Program-made: the position numbers and the translations under genes
The notes under the pieces: generated by a model
What the model saw: the letters and a program-made list of their open reading frames with translations, nothing else
Databases searched by the model: none
Told to the model about the DNA's origin: nothing
Assembly (NCBI RefSeq): GCF_009793335.1
Contig: NZ_WING01000001.1
Location: 4,278,001-4,342,000 of the forward strand
DNA: 64,000 bases
Origin: Actinomadura sp. J1-007
GTDB lineage: Bacteria; Actinomycetota; Actinomycetes; Streptosporangiales; Streptosporangiaceae
Direction of reading: 5' to 3'
Shown: positions 21,133 through 30,321 of the stretch, in pieces
Layout of the letters: the number at the start of each line of letters is the position of its first letter
Numbering within the stretch: the first letter of the stretch is position 1

Positions 21133-22188
21133 TTGCGCCGTGGACTGAAGATCACGCTCGTCTCGGTGACGGGCGCCGCGCTGACGCTCAGCGCCTCCGC
21201 GTGCGGCGGCAAGAAGGCCGACAGCGGCGACGACGGCGACGGGAAGAAGACCGTCAAGGTCGGCCTCGCGTTCGACATCGGCGGCCGCGGCGACCAGTCG
21301 TTCAACGACTCGGCGGCGGCGGGCCTGGACAAGGCGAAGAAGGACCTGAACGTCCAGACCGAGGAGATCTCCGCCAAGCCGGACGAGCCGGACGCCGACA
21401 AGGAGTCGCGGCTGCGGCTGATGGCCAACAAGGGCTACCAGATGATCATCGGGGTGGGGTTCGCCTACACCAACGCCGTGGTCAAGGTCGCCAAGGACTT
21501 CCCCAACACCAAGTTCCTCGTCGTGGACGCCGACCAGTGCAAGGTGTCGGGCCCGAACGTGCTCGGCGCCTGCTTCGCCGAGGCGCAGGGCTCGTACCTG
21601 GTCGGCGCGGCGGCGGCGCTGAAGTCCAAGACCGGCACGATCGGGTTCATCGGCGGCGTGAACGTCCCGCTGATCCAGCGCTTCCAGGCCGGGTACGACG
21701 CGGGCGCGAAGAAGGCCAAGCCCGGCATCAAGATCCTGCCCGCCAAGTACCTCACCCAGCCGCCCAACTTCGACGGGTTCAAGAACCCGGCGCTCGGCAC
21801 CGAGGCCGCCAAGGGCCAGCTCGACGCGGGCGCCGACGTGATCTACCACGCGGCGGGCGGCGCGGGCATCGGCGTCATCAAGACCGTCGCCGGCGCCGGC
21901 AAGTGGGCCATCGGGGTGGACTCCGACCAGTACAACCTGCCCGCGGTCGCCGACGCCAAGGAGAAGATCCTTACGTCCATGATCAAGCGGGTGGACCTGG
22001 CGGTGTTCGACTTCGTCGAGGGCGTCGGCAAGGGCTCGTTCCAGTCGGGCACCAAGCAGTACGACCTGAAGAACGACGGCGTCGGCTACTCGGTGTCGGG
22101 CGGCAAGGTCGACGACGTCAAGGCCAAGCTGGACGAGCTCAAGGCGCAGATCGTCGCCGGCGAGATCCAGGTCCCGACCAAGCCCTGA
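21133..22188 (+). CDS. BMP/PnrA-family nucleoside-binding lipoprotein
   Basis: Extracellular substrate-binding lipoprotein of 351 residues that would feed the ABC transporter encoded next. A short signal peptide ends in SASAC-GG, a relaxed lipobox; the mature N-terminus is Gly/Lys/Asp-rich. The Bmp domain shows GLAFDIGGRGDQSFNDSA, GVGFAYTNAV, GTIGFIGGVNVPLI and GVDSDQYNL, the last typical of nucleoside-binding PnrA-like proteins. The TTG at 21133 is chosen because GGAAGGAG precedes it by 7 nt and a signal peptide follows at once. A hairpin after the gene (22205-22225) may lower expression of the downstream transporter genes. Confidence 0.9.
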   Translation: MRRGLKITLVSVTGAALTLSASACGGKKADSGDDGDGKKTVKVGLAFDIGGRGDQSFNDSAAAGLDKAKKDLNVQTEEISAKPDEPDADKESRLRLMANKGYQMIIGVGFAYTNAVVKVAKDFPNTKFLVVDADQCKVSGPNVLGACFAEAQGSYLVGAAAALKSKTGTIGFIGGVNVPLIQRFQAGYDAGAKKAKPGIKILPAKYLTQPPNFDGFKNPALGTEAAKGQLDAGADVIYHAAGGAGIGVIKTVAGAGKWAIGVDSDQYNLPAVADAKEKILTSMIKRVDLAVFDFVEGVGKGSFQSGTKQYDLKNDGVGYSVSGGKVDDVKAKLDELKAQIVAGEIQVPTKP

Positions 22189-22204
22189 CCCCGGCCGGCC
22201 GCCG

Positions 22205-22225
22205 CCGCGCCCGGTCCGGGCGCGG
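22205..22225 (+). terminator. Intercistronic hairpin (attenuator-like)
   Basis: Two 10-bp arms (CCGCGCCCGG/CCGGGCGCGG) with one base between them, between the binding-protein and ATPase genes. Such stems often let the binding protein be expressed above the transporter. Partial termination or mRNA stabilisation are both possible. Confidence 0.5.
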
Positions 22226-22272
22226 TCGCGCGGCGCGTCCGGCAGGGCACGCAGTCCGAGAGGGGCGCCCCC

Positions 22273-23811
22273 GTGCCTGACCAGGTGCCGGCCGTCCGGC
22301 TGTCATCGATCACCAAGCGGTTCCCCGGCGTGGTGGCCAACCGCGACGTCGGCCTCACCATCGAGCGCGGCGAGGTGCACGCGCTCTGCGGGGAGAACGG
22401 GGCCGGCAAGTCGACCCTGATGAAGATCCTCTACGGGATGCAGCGCCCGGACGAGGGCACCATCGAGATCGACGGCGAGCCCGTCACGCTGCGCACCCCC
22501 GCGGACGCGATCGCGCGCGGCATCGGCATGGTGCACCAGCACTTCAAGCTGGCCGACAACCTGACCGTGCTGGAGAACGTGATCCTCGGCGCCGAGCCCC
22601 GGCGCCGCGGCCGGATCGACTTCGCCGCCGCGCGGGCGCGGATCACCGAGATGTCCGAGCAGTACGGGCTGCGGGTGCGGCCCGACGTGCTGGTCGAGTC
22701 GCTCGGCGTCGGCGACCGGCAGCGGGTGGAGATCCTCAAGGTGCTGTACCGGGGCGCCCGCGTGCTGATCCTGGACGAGCCGACCGCGGTGCTCGTCCCG
22801 CAGGAGGTCGAGGAGCTGTTCGGCAACCTGCGGGAGCTGCGCGCCGAGGGCCTGACCGTGCTGTTCATCTCGCACAAGCTGGACGAGGTGCTGTCGGTCG
22901 CCGACACGATCTCGGTGATCCGGCGCGGCACGACCGTCGCGACCCGGCTGTCGCCGGACGCGACGACCTCGCGGCGGCTCGCCGAGCTGATGGTCGGGTC
23001 GGAGTTGCCGACGCCGGAGCTGCGCGAGTCGACCGTCACCGACGACGTCCAGCTCGACGTCGCCGGGCTGACCGTGCTCACCCCCGAGGGCCGCCCGGTC
23101 GTGGACGGGGTGTCGCTGAGCATCCGGCGCGGCGAGATCGTCGGCCTCGCCGGGGTCGAGGGCAACGGGCAGAGCGAGCTGATCGAGGCGGTCATGGGGC
23201 TGCGGTCCGCGGACGCCGGGACGGTCTCGTACGGCCCTCCCGGCGACCGGGCCGACATCACGCACTGGCCGACCCGGCGGCGGCGCGAGGCCGGGATCGC
23301 CTACATCCCCGAGGACCGGCACCGGCACGGCCTCGTCCTGGAGGGCAGCCTCTGGGAGAACCGGATGCTCGGCCACCAGACGCAGCGCCCGAACGTGCGC
23401 GGGCCCTGGGTGGACCGGCGCGGCGCCCGCCGCGACACGACCCGGATCGTCCGCGAGTACGACGTGCGCACGCCGGGCATCGAGGTGCCCGCCGCGGCGC
23501 TGTCGGGCGGCAACCAGCAGAAGCTCATCGTCGGCCGGGAGATGTCGGGCGACCCGCGCCTGCTGATCGCCGCGCACCCGACCCGCGGCATCGACGTCGG
23601 CGCCCAGGCCGCGATCTGGGAGTACCTGCGCAGGGCCCGCGCGAGCGGCCTGGCCGTCCTGCTGATCAGCGCCGATCTGGAGGAGCTCATCGGCATGTCC
23701 GACACCCTGCACGTGATCCTGCGCGGACGCCTCGTCGCGCGGGTCGACCCGGGGACCGTCACCCCCGAGGAGCTCGGCTCCGCGATGACCGGCGCGGGGA
23801 CCGCCTCATGA
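22273..23811 (+). CDS. Nucleoside ABC transporter, tandem ATPase subunit
   Basis: A 512-residue protein with two ABC domains, as in RbsA-like and NupA/YufO-type importers. Domain 1 has Walker A GENGAGKST, a degenerate signature (LGVGDRQR) and Walker B LILDEPTAVL. Domain 2 has a degenerate Walker A (GVEGNGQSE), a good signature LSGGNQQK and an unusual Walker B region, LLIAAHPTRGID, typical of this family. GTG 22273 follows GAGAGGGG. The stop overlaps the first permease (ATGA). It works at the membrane with the two following permeases and the BMP lipoprotein. Confidence 0.93.
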   Translation: MPDQVPAVRLSSITKRFPGVVANRDVGLTIERGEVHALCGENGAGKSTLMKILYGMQRPDEGTIEIDGEPVTLRTPADAIARGIGMVHQHFKLADNLTVLENVILGAEPRRRGRIDFAAARARITEMSEQYGLRVRPDVLVESLGVGDRQRVEILKVLYRGARVLILDEPTAVLVPQEVEELFGNLRELRAEGLTVLFISHKLDEVLSVADTISVIRRGTTVATRLSPDATTSRRLAELMVGSELPTPELRESTVTDDVQLDVAGLTVLTPEGRPVVDGVSLSIRRGEIVGLAGVEGNGQSELIEAVMGLRSADAGTVSYGPPGDRADITHWPTRRRREAGIAYIPEDRHRHGLVLEGSLWENRMLGHQTQRPNVRGPWVDRRGARRDTTRIVREYDVRTPGIEVPAAALSGGNQQKLIVGREMSGDPRLLIAAHPTRGIDVGAQAAIWEYLRRARASGLAVLLISADLEELIGMSDTLHVILRGRLVARVDPGTVTPEELGSAMTGAGTAS

Positions 23812-25139
23812 GCGGCCCCGAGGACGACGACGCCCCACGCCCCGGCCCTGGCCCCGAGGACGGCGACGTGCCGCGCACCGGCACCGGCGGCGACTCGTCC
23901 GGCGGCGACTCGTCCGGCAAGGGCGTGGCGGGTGGCGCTTCCGGCGACGGCCCGGCGGGGAAGGGCGGGGGTGCTTCGGAGCCGGAGCGGGTTCCGGCCT
24001 GGCGGGCGGTGTTGCAGGGGCTCGGGCCGCGGGGGCTGGGGCTGAAGATCGGCGCGCCGGTGCTGGCGCTGCTGATCTCGCTGCTGATCACGATGGTGCT
24101 GCTGCGGATCACCGGGGCCGACCCGTTCAGCTCGATGCGGAGCATGGTCGACTACGGCACGACGGAGAACTCGCTCGTCGACATCGTCAACCGGGCGACG
24201 CGCTACTACCTGTCGGCGGTGGCGGTCGCGATCGGGTTCCGGATGGCGCTGCTCAACATCGGCGTGGACGGCCAGTACCGGCTCGCCGCGATGCTGTCGG
24301 CGGCGCTCGGCGGGGCGCTGACGCTGCCCGCGCCGTTCGGCCAGCTCCTGGTGATCGTGGCGGCGATGCTGATCGGCGGGCTGTGGGCCGCGATCGCCGG
24401 GGTGCTCAAGGTCACCCGCGGCGTCAGCGAGGTGCTGTCCACGATCATGCTGAACGCGATCGCCACCGGGCTGATCGCGTACCTGCTGAACGACAAGCGC
24501 CTCGCCGAGGTGCGGCCGGGCAGCAACAACGTCGCGACCCCGCAGATCCCCGGGGACGGGCGGGTCGGCGACCTCAACGGGTTCCTGTCCTGGTTCGGGC
24601 TGGACCTGCCGGGCCGGGTGTACGGGCTGCTGCCGCTCGCGATCGTCGTCGGGGCCGTGTTCTGGGTGGTCATCAACCACACCCGGTTCGGGTTCGACCT
24701 GAAGGTGTCGGGGCTCGCGCCGTCCGCGGCGCGGGCGAGCGGGGTCAGCGCGCGGCGCATGATCGTGGTGACGATGGTGGCCTCCGGCGCGGTCGCGGGC
24801 CTGATCGGGATGCCCGAACTGCTCGGCGCCTCGTACGAGTACTCGCTGAACTTCCCCGCGGGGCTCGGCTTCACCGGCATCACGGTGGCGCTGCTCGGCC
24901 GCAACCATCCGGTCGGGATCGCGCTCGCCGCGCTGCTGTTCGCGTTCCTCGACCAGACCTCCGACGTGCTCCAGGAGGTCGACATTCCGAAGGAGATCGT
25001 CGGGGTGATGCAGGGCGTGGTCGTGCTGACCGTCGTCATCGTGTACGAGCTGGTGCGGCGCTGGGAGATCCGGTTGCAGCAGCGCAGCGTCGCCGACGAG
25101 CTCGCCACCGGACACGACCTGGCCCGGGAGGCGGCGTGA
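23808..25139 (+). CDS. Nucleoside ABC transporter permease 1
   Basis: A 443-residue BPD_transp_2-type permease. About 70 N-terminal residues are hydrophilic (Asp/Gly/Ser-rich, disordered), followed by about nine membrane spans. Family blocks include ALLNIGVDGQYRLAAMLSAA, TRGVSEVLSTIMLNAIA and GLGFTGITVALLGRNHP. The ATG overlaps the ATPase stop by 4 bp and its own stop overlaps the next permease (GTGA). It forms a heterodimeric pore with that protein. Confidence 0.92.
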   Translation: MSGPEDDDAPRPGPGPEDGDVPRTGTGGDSSGGDSSGKGVAGGASGDGPAGKGGGASEPERVPAWRAVLQGLGPRGLGLKIGAPVLALLISLLITMVLLRITGADPFSSMRSMVDYGTTENSLVDIVNRATRYYLSAVAVAIGFRMALLNIGVDGQYRLAAMLSAALGGALTLPAPFGQLLVIVAAMLIGGLWAAIAGVLKVTRGVSEVLSTIMLNAIATGLIAYLLNDKRLAEVRPGSNNVATPQIPGDGRVGDLNGFLSWFGLDLPGRVYGLLPLAIVVGAVFWVVINHTRFGFDLKVSGLAPSAARASGVSARRMIVVTMVASGAVAGLIGMPELLGASYEYSLNFPAGLGFTGITVALLGRNHPVGIALAALLFAFLDQTSDVLQEVDIPKEIVGVMQGVVVLTVVIVYELVRRWEIRLQQRSVADELATGHDLAREAA

Positions 25140-26512
25140 GCGACCCCAAGGACAGCGGCGGCGCCGCGACGGCCGTCGCCGCCAGGGCCAAGGCGCTGAC
25201 CGGGCGGTCCCCGCTGCGCTGGCCGCACTACTGCCTGATCGCCGCCGGGCTGCTCGTGCTGCTGTCGCTCGTCCGGCTGGTCGACGGCGCCGACGACGTC
25301 ACCTCCAGCGGGACGGTCAGCGCCGCGCTGCGCCTCGCCGTGCCGATCTTCCTGGCCGGGCTCGGCGGGCTGTGGTCGGAGCGCTCCGGCGTGATCAACA
25401 TCGGGCTCGAAGGGATGATGATCCTCGGCACCTGGACCGGGGCGTGGGCGGGGTACCAGTGGGGCCCGTGGGTCGGCGTGCTCGCCGGGATCGCGGGCGG
25501 CGCGCTCGGCGGGCTGCTGCACGCGGTCGCGACCGTGTCGTTCGGCGTGGACCACATCGTCTCCGGTGTCGCGATCAACATCCTCGGCCTCGGGCTCACC
25601 CAGTTCCTGGCCGGGCTGATCTTCAACACCGGGCACGCCAAGTCGCTCGGCGGCGGCCCGCGGCAGTCGCCGCCCGTCGAGCCGATCAAGACGCTGACGC
25701 TGCCGGTGCTGTCCGGCGGGAAGATCGGCGGCTGGGACAGCCCCGACTGGCTCGGCTCCCTCGAACGGCACCACTGGTTCCTGGTGTCGGACGTCGCGGG
25801 CATCCTGCGGGGCCTGACGAGCGGCATGTCGCTGCTGACGCTCGTCGCGCTGCTGCTCGTCCCGGCCAGCTTCCTCGTGCTGTGGCGGACGGCGTTCGGG
25901 CTGCGGGTCCGCTCGTGCGGCGAGGACCCGTACGCGGCCGAGTCGCTCGGCGTGCACGTGTACCGGATGAAGTACGCGGCGGTCACGATCTCCGGCGCGT
26001 TCTCCGGGCTCGCCGGGGCGTTCCTCGTCACCGTCGCCGCGCCGCTCTACCAGGACGGCCAGACCGGCGGCCGGGGCTTCATCGGCCTGGCCGCGATGAT
26101 CTTCGGGAACTGGCGGCCGGGCGGGCTCGCGGCCGGGTCGCTGCTGTTCGGCTACACCGACGCGATGAACGTGCGGGGCGGCGGCGAGTCCGTGCACGCG
26201 CTGCTGCTGTTCGTCACGGTCATCCTGATCGCGGTGGCCGCGTGGCAGCTGCGGCGCGGCGGCCGGATGCGCCCGCTCGTCAGCACCGACCTGGAACGGC
26301 GCGCCGTCCGCAACGCGTTCGTCGGCGCGACCCTCGCGGTCGCCGCCGCGGCCGGGCTGTTCGCGTGGTTCCTCGCGAGCGACGCCGTGCCGGGGGAGCT
26401 GGTGTCGTTCACCCCGCACCTGACGACGCTGCTCGTGCTCGCCCTCGCGAGCCAGCGGCTCCGGATGCCCGCGGCGAACGGCCTGCGCTACCGCCGCGGG
26501 GAGGGCGGCTGA
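25136..26512 (+). CDS. Nucleoside ABC transporter permease 2
   Basis: A 458-residue partner permease, somewhat longer than usual. Motifs are LGGLWSERSGVINIGLEGMM, VDHIVSGVAINILGLGLTQFL, CGEDPYAAESLGVHV and GGRGFIGLAAMIFGNWRPGG. GTG 25136 overlaps the preceding TGA. After the canonical permease, a C-terminal section (about 375-458) adds two hydrophobic segments (NAFVGATLAVAAAAGLFAWF; LTTLLVLALASQ) that many homologues also carry. It completes the importer that precedes the salvage enzymes. Confidence 0.92.
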   Translation: MSDPKDSGGAATAVAARAKALTGRSPLRWPHYCLIAAGLLVLLSLVRLVDGADDVTSSGTVSAALRLAVPIFLAGLGGLWSERSGVINIGLEGMMILGTWTGAWAGYQWGPWVGVLAGIAGGALGGLLHAVATVSFGVDHIVSGVAINILGLGLTQFLAGLIFNTGHAKSLGGGPRQSPPVEPIKTLTLPVLSGGKIGGWDSPDWLGSLERHHWFLVSDVAGILRGLTSGMSLLTLVALLLVPASFLVLWRTAFGLRVRSCGEDPYAAESLGVHVYRMKYAAVTISGAFSGLAGAFLVTVAAPLYQDGQTGGRGFIGLAAMIFGNWRPGGLAAGSLLFGYTDAMNVRGGGESVHALLLFVTVILIAVAAWQLRRGGRMRPLVSTDLERRAVRNAFVGATLAVAAAAGLFAWFLASDAVPGELVSFTPHLTTLLVLALASQRLRMPAANGLRYRRGEGG

Positions 26513-26524
26513 GATCATGCCCGC

Positions 26525-26938
26525 ATGGTGATCGACTGGACCGCGCTGCGCGCGGCGGCCCGCGAGGCGATGGGCCGGGCGTACGCGCCGTACTCGGGGT
26601 TCCCGGTCGGCGCGGCGGCGCTGGTGGACGACGGCCGCACCGTGACCGGCTGCAACGTGGAGAACGCCTCGTACGGCGTGGGGCTGTGCGCGGAGTGCTC
26701 CCTGGTGTCGGCGCTGCACGGCGAGACCAAGCGGCCCGGCGCCGCGCCGCCGCGGCTCGTCGCGCTGTCGGTCGTGGACCGCAACGGCGACCCGCTGATG
26801 CCCTGCGGGCGCTGCCGCCAGCTCATCTGGGAGCACGGCACGCCCGACACCGTCCTGGAGACCGCGCGGGGCGTGCGGCCGATGCGCGAGATCCTGCCCG
26901 ACGCGTTCGGCCCGGACGACCTCACCGGCCGCGCCTGA
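26525..26938 (+). CDS. cdd: Cytidine deaminase
   Basis: Zn-dependent deamination of cytidine/deoxycytidine to uridine/deoxyuridine. The 137-residue tetrameric type has three Cys ligands: C55 with the proton-shuttle E57 in CAEC, and C94 and C97 in PCGRC. APYSGFPVGAAAL and GCNVENASYG bind substrate. It starts 12 bp after the permease, so uptake and the first salvage step are co-transcribed. Confidence 0.95.
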   Translation: MVIDWTALRAAAREAMGRAYAPYSGFPVGAAALVDDGRTVTGCNVENASYGVGLCAECSLVSALHGETKRPGAAPPRLVALSVVDRNGDPLMPCGRCRQLIWEHGTPDTVLETARGVRPMREILPDAFGPDDLTGRA

Positions 26939-27024
26939 CCCGCGCCCGACCCGCGCCGCCCACGCCGCCGCGCCATCCGCGCCGCGTGCACCGAACGAGC
27001 CCGTACCGACCCTGAAAGGCACCT

Positions 27025-28323
27025 GTGGACGCCATCGATGTCATCCGCGCCAAGCGGGACGGCGGAGCGCTGACGCCCGAGCAGATCGACTGGACGATCG
27101 ACGCGTACACGCGGGACGCGATCGCCGAGGAGCAGATGGCGGCGCTCGCGATGGCGATCGTCCTGAACGGCATGGCGCGGCCCGAGGTCGCCCGCTGGAC
27201 CGAGGCGATGATCCGTTCGGGCGAGCGGATGGACTGGTCGGCGCTGGACCGGCCCACCACCGACAAGCACTCCACCGGCGGCGTCGGCGACAAGATCACG
27301 CTGCCGCTGGCGCCGCTGGTCGCCGCGTGCGGCGCGGCGGTCCCGCAGCTGTCGGGGCGCGGCCTCGGGCACACCGGCGGCACGCTCGACAAGCTGGAGT
27401 CGATCCCGGGCTGGCGGGCGTCCCTCGCGCCGGCCGAGATGCTGCGCGTCCTCGGCGAGGCCGGCGCGGTCGTCTGCGCGGCCGGGCCCGGCCTCGCGCC
27501 CGCCGACCGCAAGCTCTACGCGCTGCGGGACGTGACCGGCACGGTCGAGTCGATCCCGCTGATCGCCTCGTCGATCATGTCGAAGAAGATCGCGGAGGGG
27601 ACCGGCGCGCTCACCCTGGACGTCAAGGTCGGCTCCGGCGCGTTCATGAAGAGGGCCGCGGACGCCCGCGAGCTGGCCGAGACGATGGTCGGGATCGGCG
27701 CCGACCACGGCGTGCGCACCGTCGCGCTGCTCACCGCGATGGACCGGCCGCTCGGCGCGGCGGTCGGCAACGCGGTGGAGGTGGCCGAGTCCGTGGAGAT
27801 CCTCGCGGGCGGCGGTCCCGCCGACGCCGTCGAGCTGACCCTCGCCCTCGCCCGCGAGATGCTCGCCGCCGTCGGCATCGACCGGGACCCGGCGGACGCC
27901 CTGCGCGACGGCTCGGCGATGGACGCGTGGCGCCGCATGATCTCCGCGCAGGGCGGCGACCCGGACGCGCCCCTGCCGCGGCCGAACGAGACGCACGTGG
28001 TGGCCGCGCCGTCCTCCGGCGTCCTCGCCCGCCTGGACGCCTACGGCGTCGGCGTGGCGGCCTGGCGGCTCGGCGCGGGCCGGGCCCGCAGGGACGACCC
28101 GGTGTCGGCCGCCGCGGGCGTCCTCTGCCACGCCAAGCCCGGCGACCGCGTGACCGCCGGGCAGCCGCTCCTGACCCTCCAGGCGGACGACCCCGCGCGC
28201 TTCGACCGGGCCCTCGCGGCGCTGGACGGCGCGTACACCGTCACCGCGGACGGGGGCGACGGCGGGGGCGACGGGGCCGCCGTTCCGGAGCCGTTGCCGC
28301 TGGTCATCGACCGCGTCGGCTGA
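27025..28323 (+). CDS. deoA: Thymidine phosphorylase
   Basis: Phosphorolyses thymidine/deoxyuridine to base and deoxyribose-1-phosphate. 432 residues, the standard length. The family signature KHSTGGVGDKI and the loop SGRGLGHTGGTLDKLESIPG are intact, as are the KLYALRDVTGTVESIPLI and SSIMSKKIAEG blocks. GTG 27025 is preceded by AAAGG at 5 nt. Its product could be channelled by the phosphomutase encoded at 30.3 kb, though a true deoB is not visible. Confidence 0.95.
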   Translation: MDAIDVIRAKRDGGALTPEQIDWTIDAYTRDAIAEEQMAALAMAIVLNGMARPEVARWTEAMIRSGERMDWSALDRPTTDKHSTGGVGDKITLPLAPLVAACGAAVPQLSGRGLGHTGGTLDKLESIPGWRASLAPAEMLRVLGEAGAVVCAAGPGLAPADRKLYALRDVTGTVESIPLIASSIMSKKIAEGTGALTLDVKVGSGAFMKRAADARELAETMVGIGADHGVRTVALLTAMDRPLGAAVGNAVEVAESVEILAGGGPADAVELTLALAREMLAAVGIDRDPADALRDGSAMDAWRRMISAQGGDPDAPLPRPNETHVVAAPSSGVLARLDAYGVGVAAWRLGAGRARRDDPVSAAAGVLCHAKPGDRVTAGQPLLTLQADDPARFDRALAALDGAYTVTADGGDGGGDGAAVPEPLPLVIDRVG

Positions 28324-28426
28324 CCGCGCCCGGCGACCGGCCCGCCCCGGCCCGCGCCGACTCGCCCACGGCCCGCGCCGGCTCGCGTTGGCGGATGTTG
28401 ACGGAGCCCGCGCGGGACGTTGGGGG

Positions 28427-28438
28427 TAGGTTCTCAAG
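28427..28438 (+). promoter_or_regulatory. Candidate leaderless promoter of add
   Basis: TAGGTT (28427-28432) fits TANNNT and ends 6 nt before the add ATG, the spacing expected if transcription starts at the start codon. The GGGGGTAGG overlapping it could instead act as a Shine-Dalgarno, so this is a suggestion only. Confidence 0.35.
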
Positions 28439-29521
28439 ATGGACGAACGCCCGACCCTCGACGACATCCGCCGCGCGCCGAAGGTGCTGCTGCACGACCA
28501 CCTGGACGGGGGAGTGCGGCCCTCCACCATCGTGGAGCTCGCGAGCGAGAGCGGCTACGAGGAGCTGCCGAGCGCCGACCCCGACGGCCTGCGCACGTGG
28601 TTCACCGAGGCGTCCAACTCCGGGTCGCTCGAACGGTACCTGGAGACGTTCTCCCACACCGTCGGCGTGATGCAGACGACCGAGGCGCTCGCCCGCGTCG
28701 CCTACGAGTGCGCCGAGGACCTCGCCGAGGACGGCGTCGTCTACGCCGAGGTGCGGTACGCGCCGGAGCTGCACACCCGCACCGGGCTGTCCCTGGACGC
28801 GGTCGTCGAGGCCGTCCTGGACGGGTTCGCGCGGGGCGGGCGCGACCACGGGATCAAGATCGGCGCGCTCGTCACCGCGATGCGGCACCAGGCGCGCAGC
28901 ATGGAGATCGCCGAGCTGGCGGTGCGCTACCGCGACGCGGGCGTCGTCGGGTTCGACATCGCGGGCGCCGAGGCGGGCTACCCGCCCACCCGGCACCTGG
29001 ACGCGTTCGAGTACCTCCAGCGGGAGAACGCGCACTTCACCATCCACGCCGGCGAGGGCTTCGGGCTCCCGTCGATCTGGCAGGCGATCCAGTGGTGCGG
29101 CGCCGACCGGCTCGGGCACGGCGTGCGGATCATCGACGACATCACCGAGCGGGAGGGCCCCGACCCCCGGCTCGGCCGGCTCGCCGCGTACGTGCGCGAC
29201 AAGCGGATCCCGCTGGAGATGTGCCCGACGTCCAACATCCAGACGGGCGCGGCCAAGTCGATCGCCGAGCACCCGATCGGGCTGCTGCGGCGGCTCGGCT
29301 TCCGGGTCACCGTCAACACCGACAACCGGCTGATGAGCGGCACCACGCTGTCGGAGGAGATGGCCAAGCTGACCGAGGCGTTCGGGTACGGCTGGGACGA
29401 CCTCCAGTGGTTCACGGTGAACGCGATGAAGTCGTCGTTCGCCCCGTTCACCGAGCGGCTGGAGCTGATCAACGGCGTGATCAAGCCGGGCTTCGCGCGG
29501 CTCAAGTGGCACCGGGCGTGA
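28439..29521 (+). CDS. add: Adenosine deaminase
   Basis: Converts adenosine/deoxyadenosine to inosine/deoxyinosine for purine salvage. The 360-residue metal-dependent amidohydrolase fold has H19/H21 in HDHLDGG, the catalytic HAGEGFG, the HGVRI segment and the metal-binding NTDNRLMSG (usually NTDDP). Inosine made here is the substrate of the PNP encoded 2.5 kb downstream on the other strand. It may have its own promoter (TAGGTT before the ATG). Confidence 0.95.
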   Translation: MDERPTLDDIRRAPKVLLHDHLDGGVRPSTIVELASESGYEELPSADPDGLRTWFTEASNSGSLERYLETFSHTVGVMQTTEALARVAYECAEDLAEDGVVYAEVRYAPELHTRTGLSLDAVVEAVLDGFARGGRDHGIKIGALVTAMRHQARSMEIAELAVRYRDAGVVGFDIAGAEAGYPPTRHLDAFEYLQRENAHFTIHAGEGFGLPSIWQAIQWCGADRLGHGVRIIDDITEREGPDPRLGRLAAYVRDKRIPLEMCPTSNIQTGAAKSIAEHPIGLLRRLGFRVTVNTDNRLMSGTTLSEEMAKLTEAFGYGWDDLQWFTVNAMKSSFAPFTERLELINGVIKPGFARLKWHRA

Positions 29522-29615
29522 GCGGGACCCGCCCGGTGCGGCCCGCGCCGCCCGCGCCCCGCGCCGCCCGCGCGGTACGGTCCGCGCCGCGCCGCCCGGC
29601 TGGCATGATCGGCCC

Positions 29616-30299
29616 ATGACCCCGCAGCTCACGATCCGTTCCACGGCCGCGCGCGTCACCGCGTACGCGTGGCTGGCGTTCGCCCTGCTCAACCTGCTCG
29701 ACCTGGGGGTCGGCATCACCGGGTCGGCGCGCTACGACCTGACCTCGGCGACGGTCGCCGCGCTGCTGCTGCTCGGCAGCGGCATCGCCTACGTGATCGG
29801 GCTGCGGCCCGCGATCGTCGCGGACGAGGCCGGGGTCGCCGTCCGCAACCCGCTGCGGGACGTGCGGGTGCCGTGGCGGGCGGTCAAGGAGGTCACGGGC
29901 GACACGGCGGTCTCGGTGCGGTTCGCCGGGCCCGGCGGCGCGGAGCTGAGGACGCGGGCGTGGGTGCTCCAGACGTCCCCGCGCGCGCAGGCGAAGGCCG
30001 AGGCCCGCGCGCGCCGCGACGCGGCGGAGACGGGGCGCGCGGCGATGGCGGCGCAGGTCCGGGGCCGTACCCCGACGGCGTACGCGGCGCAGCAGATCAC
30101 CGAGATCGGCGAGCGCCACCGGCCCGCCGCCGAGACCGCCAAGACCGCTAAGACGGCCAAGGCCGCCACGGACGGGGACGGCGCGGACGGAGACGGCGCG
30201 GAGACGGGGCGGGTCTCCTGGTCGGTCCCGGCCGTGGCCGCGCTCGCCGTTCCGGCCGCCCTCGTGGTCGTCCTGATCGTGGTCGCCGCCGTCGGCTGA
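29616..30299 (+). CDS. Membrane protein with a PH-like domain
   Basis: A 227-residue membrane protein. Two N-terminal spans (about 13-33 and 46-66) are followed by a bacterial PH-like domain (about 68-115; IVADEAGVAVRNPLRDVRVPW is its opening, split between strands). A charged coiled-coil-prone Ala/Arg/Lys stretch and a C-terminal span (about 207-226) complete it. The function is unknown. It converges on pmmB with a 22-bp gap. Confidence 0.75.
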   Translation: MTPQLTIRSTAARVTAYAWLAFALLNLLDLGVGITGSARYDLTSATVAALLLLGSGIAYVIGLRPAIVADEAGVAVRNPLRDVRVPWRAVKEVTGDTAVSVRFAGPGGAELRTRAWVLQTSPRAQAKAEARARRDAAETGRAAMAAQVRGRTPTAYAAQQITEIGERHRPAAETAKTAKTAKAATDGDGADGDGAETGRVSWSVPAVAALAVPAALVVVLIVVAAVG

Positions 30300-30321
30300 A
30301 CGATCCTCCAGGCCGGACGCG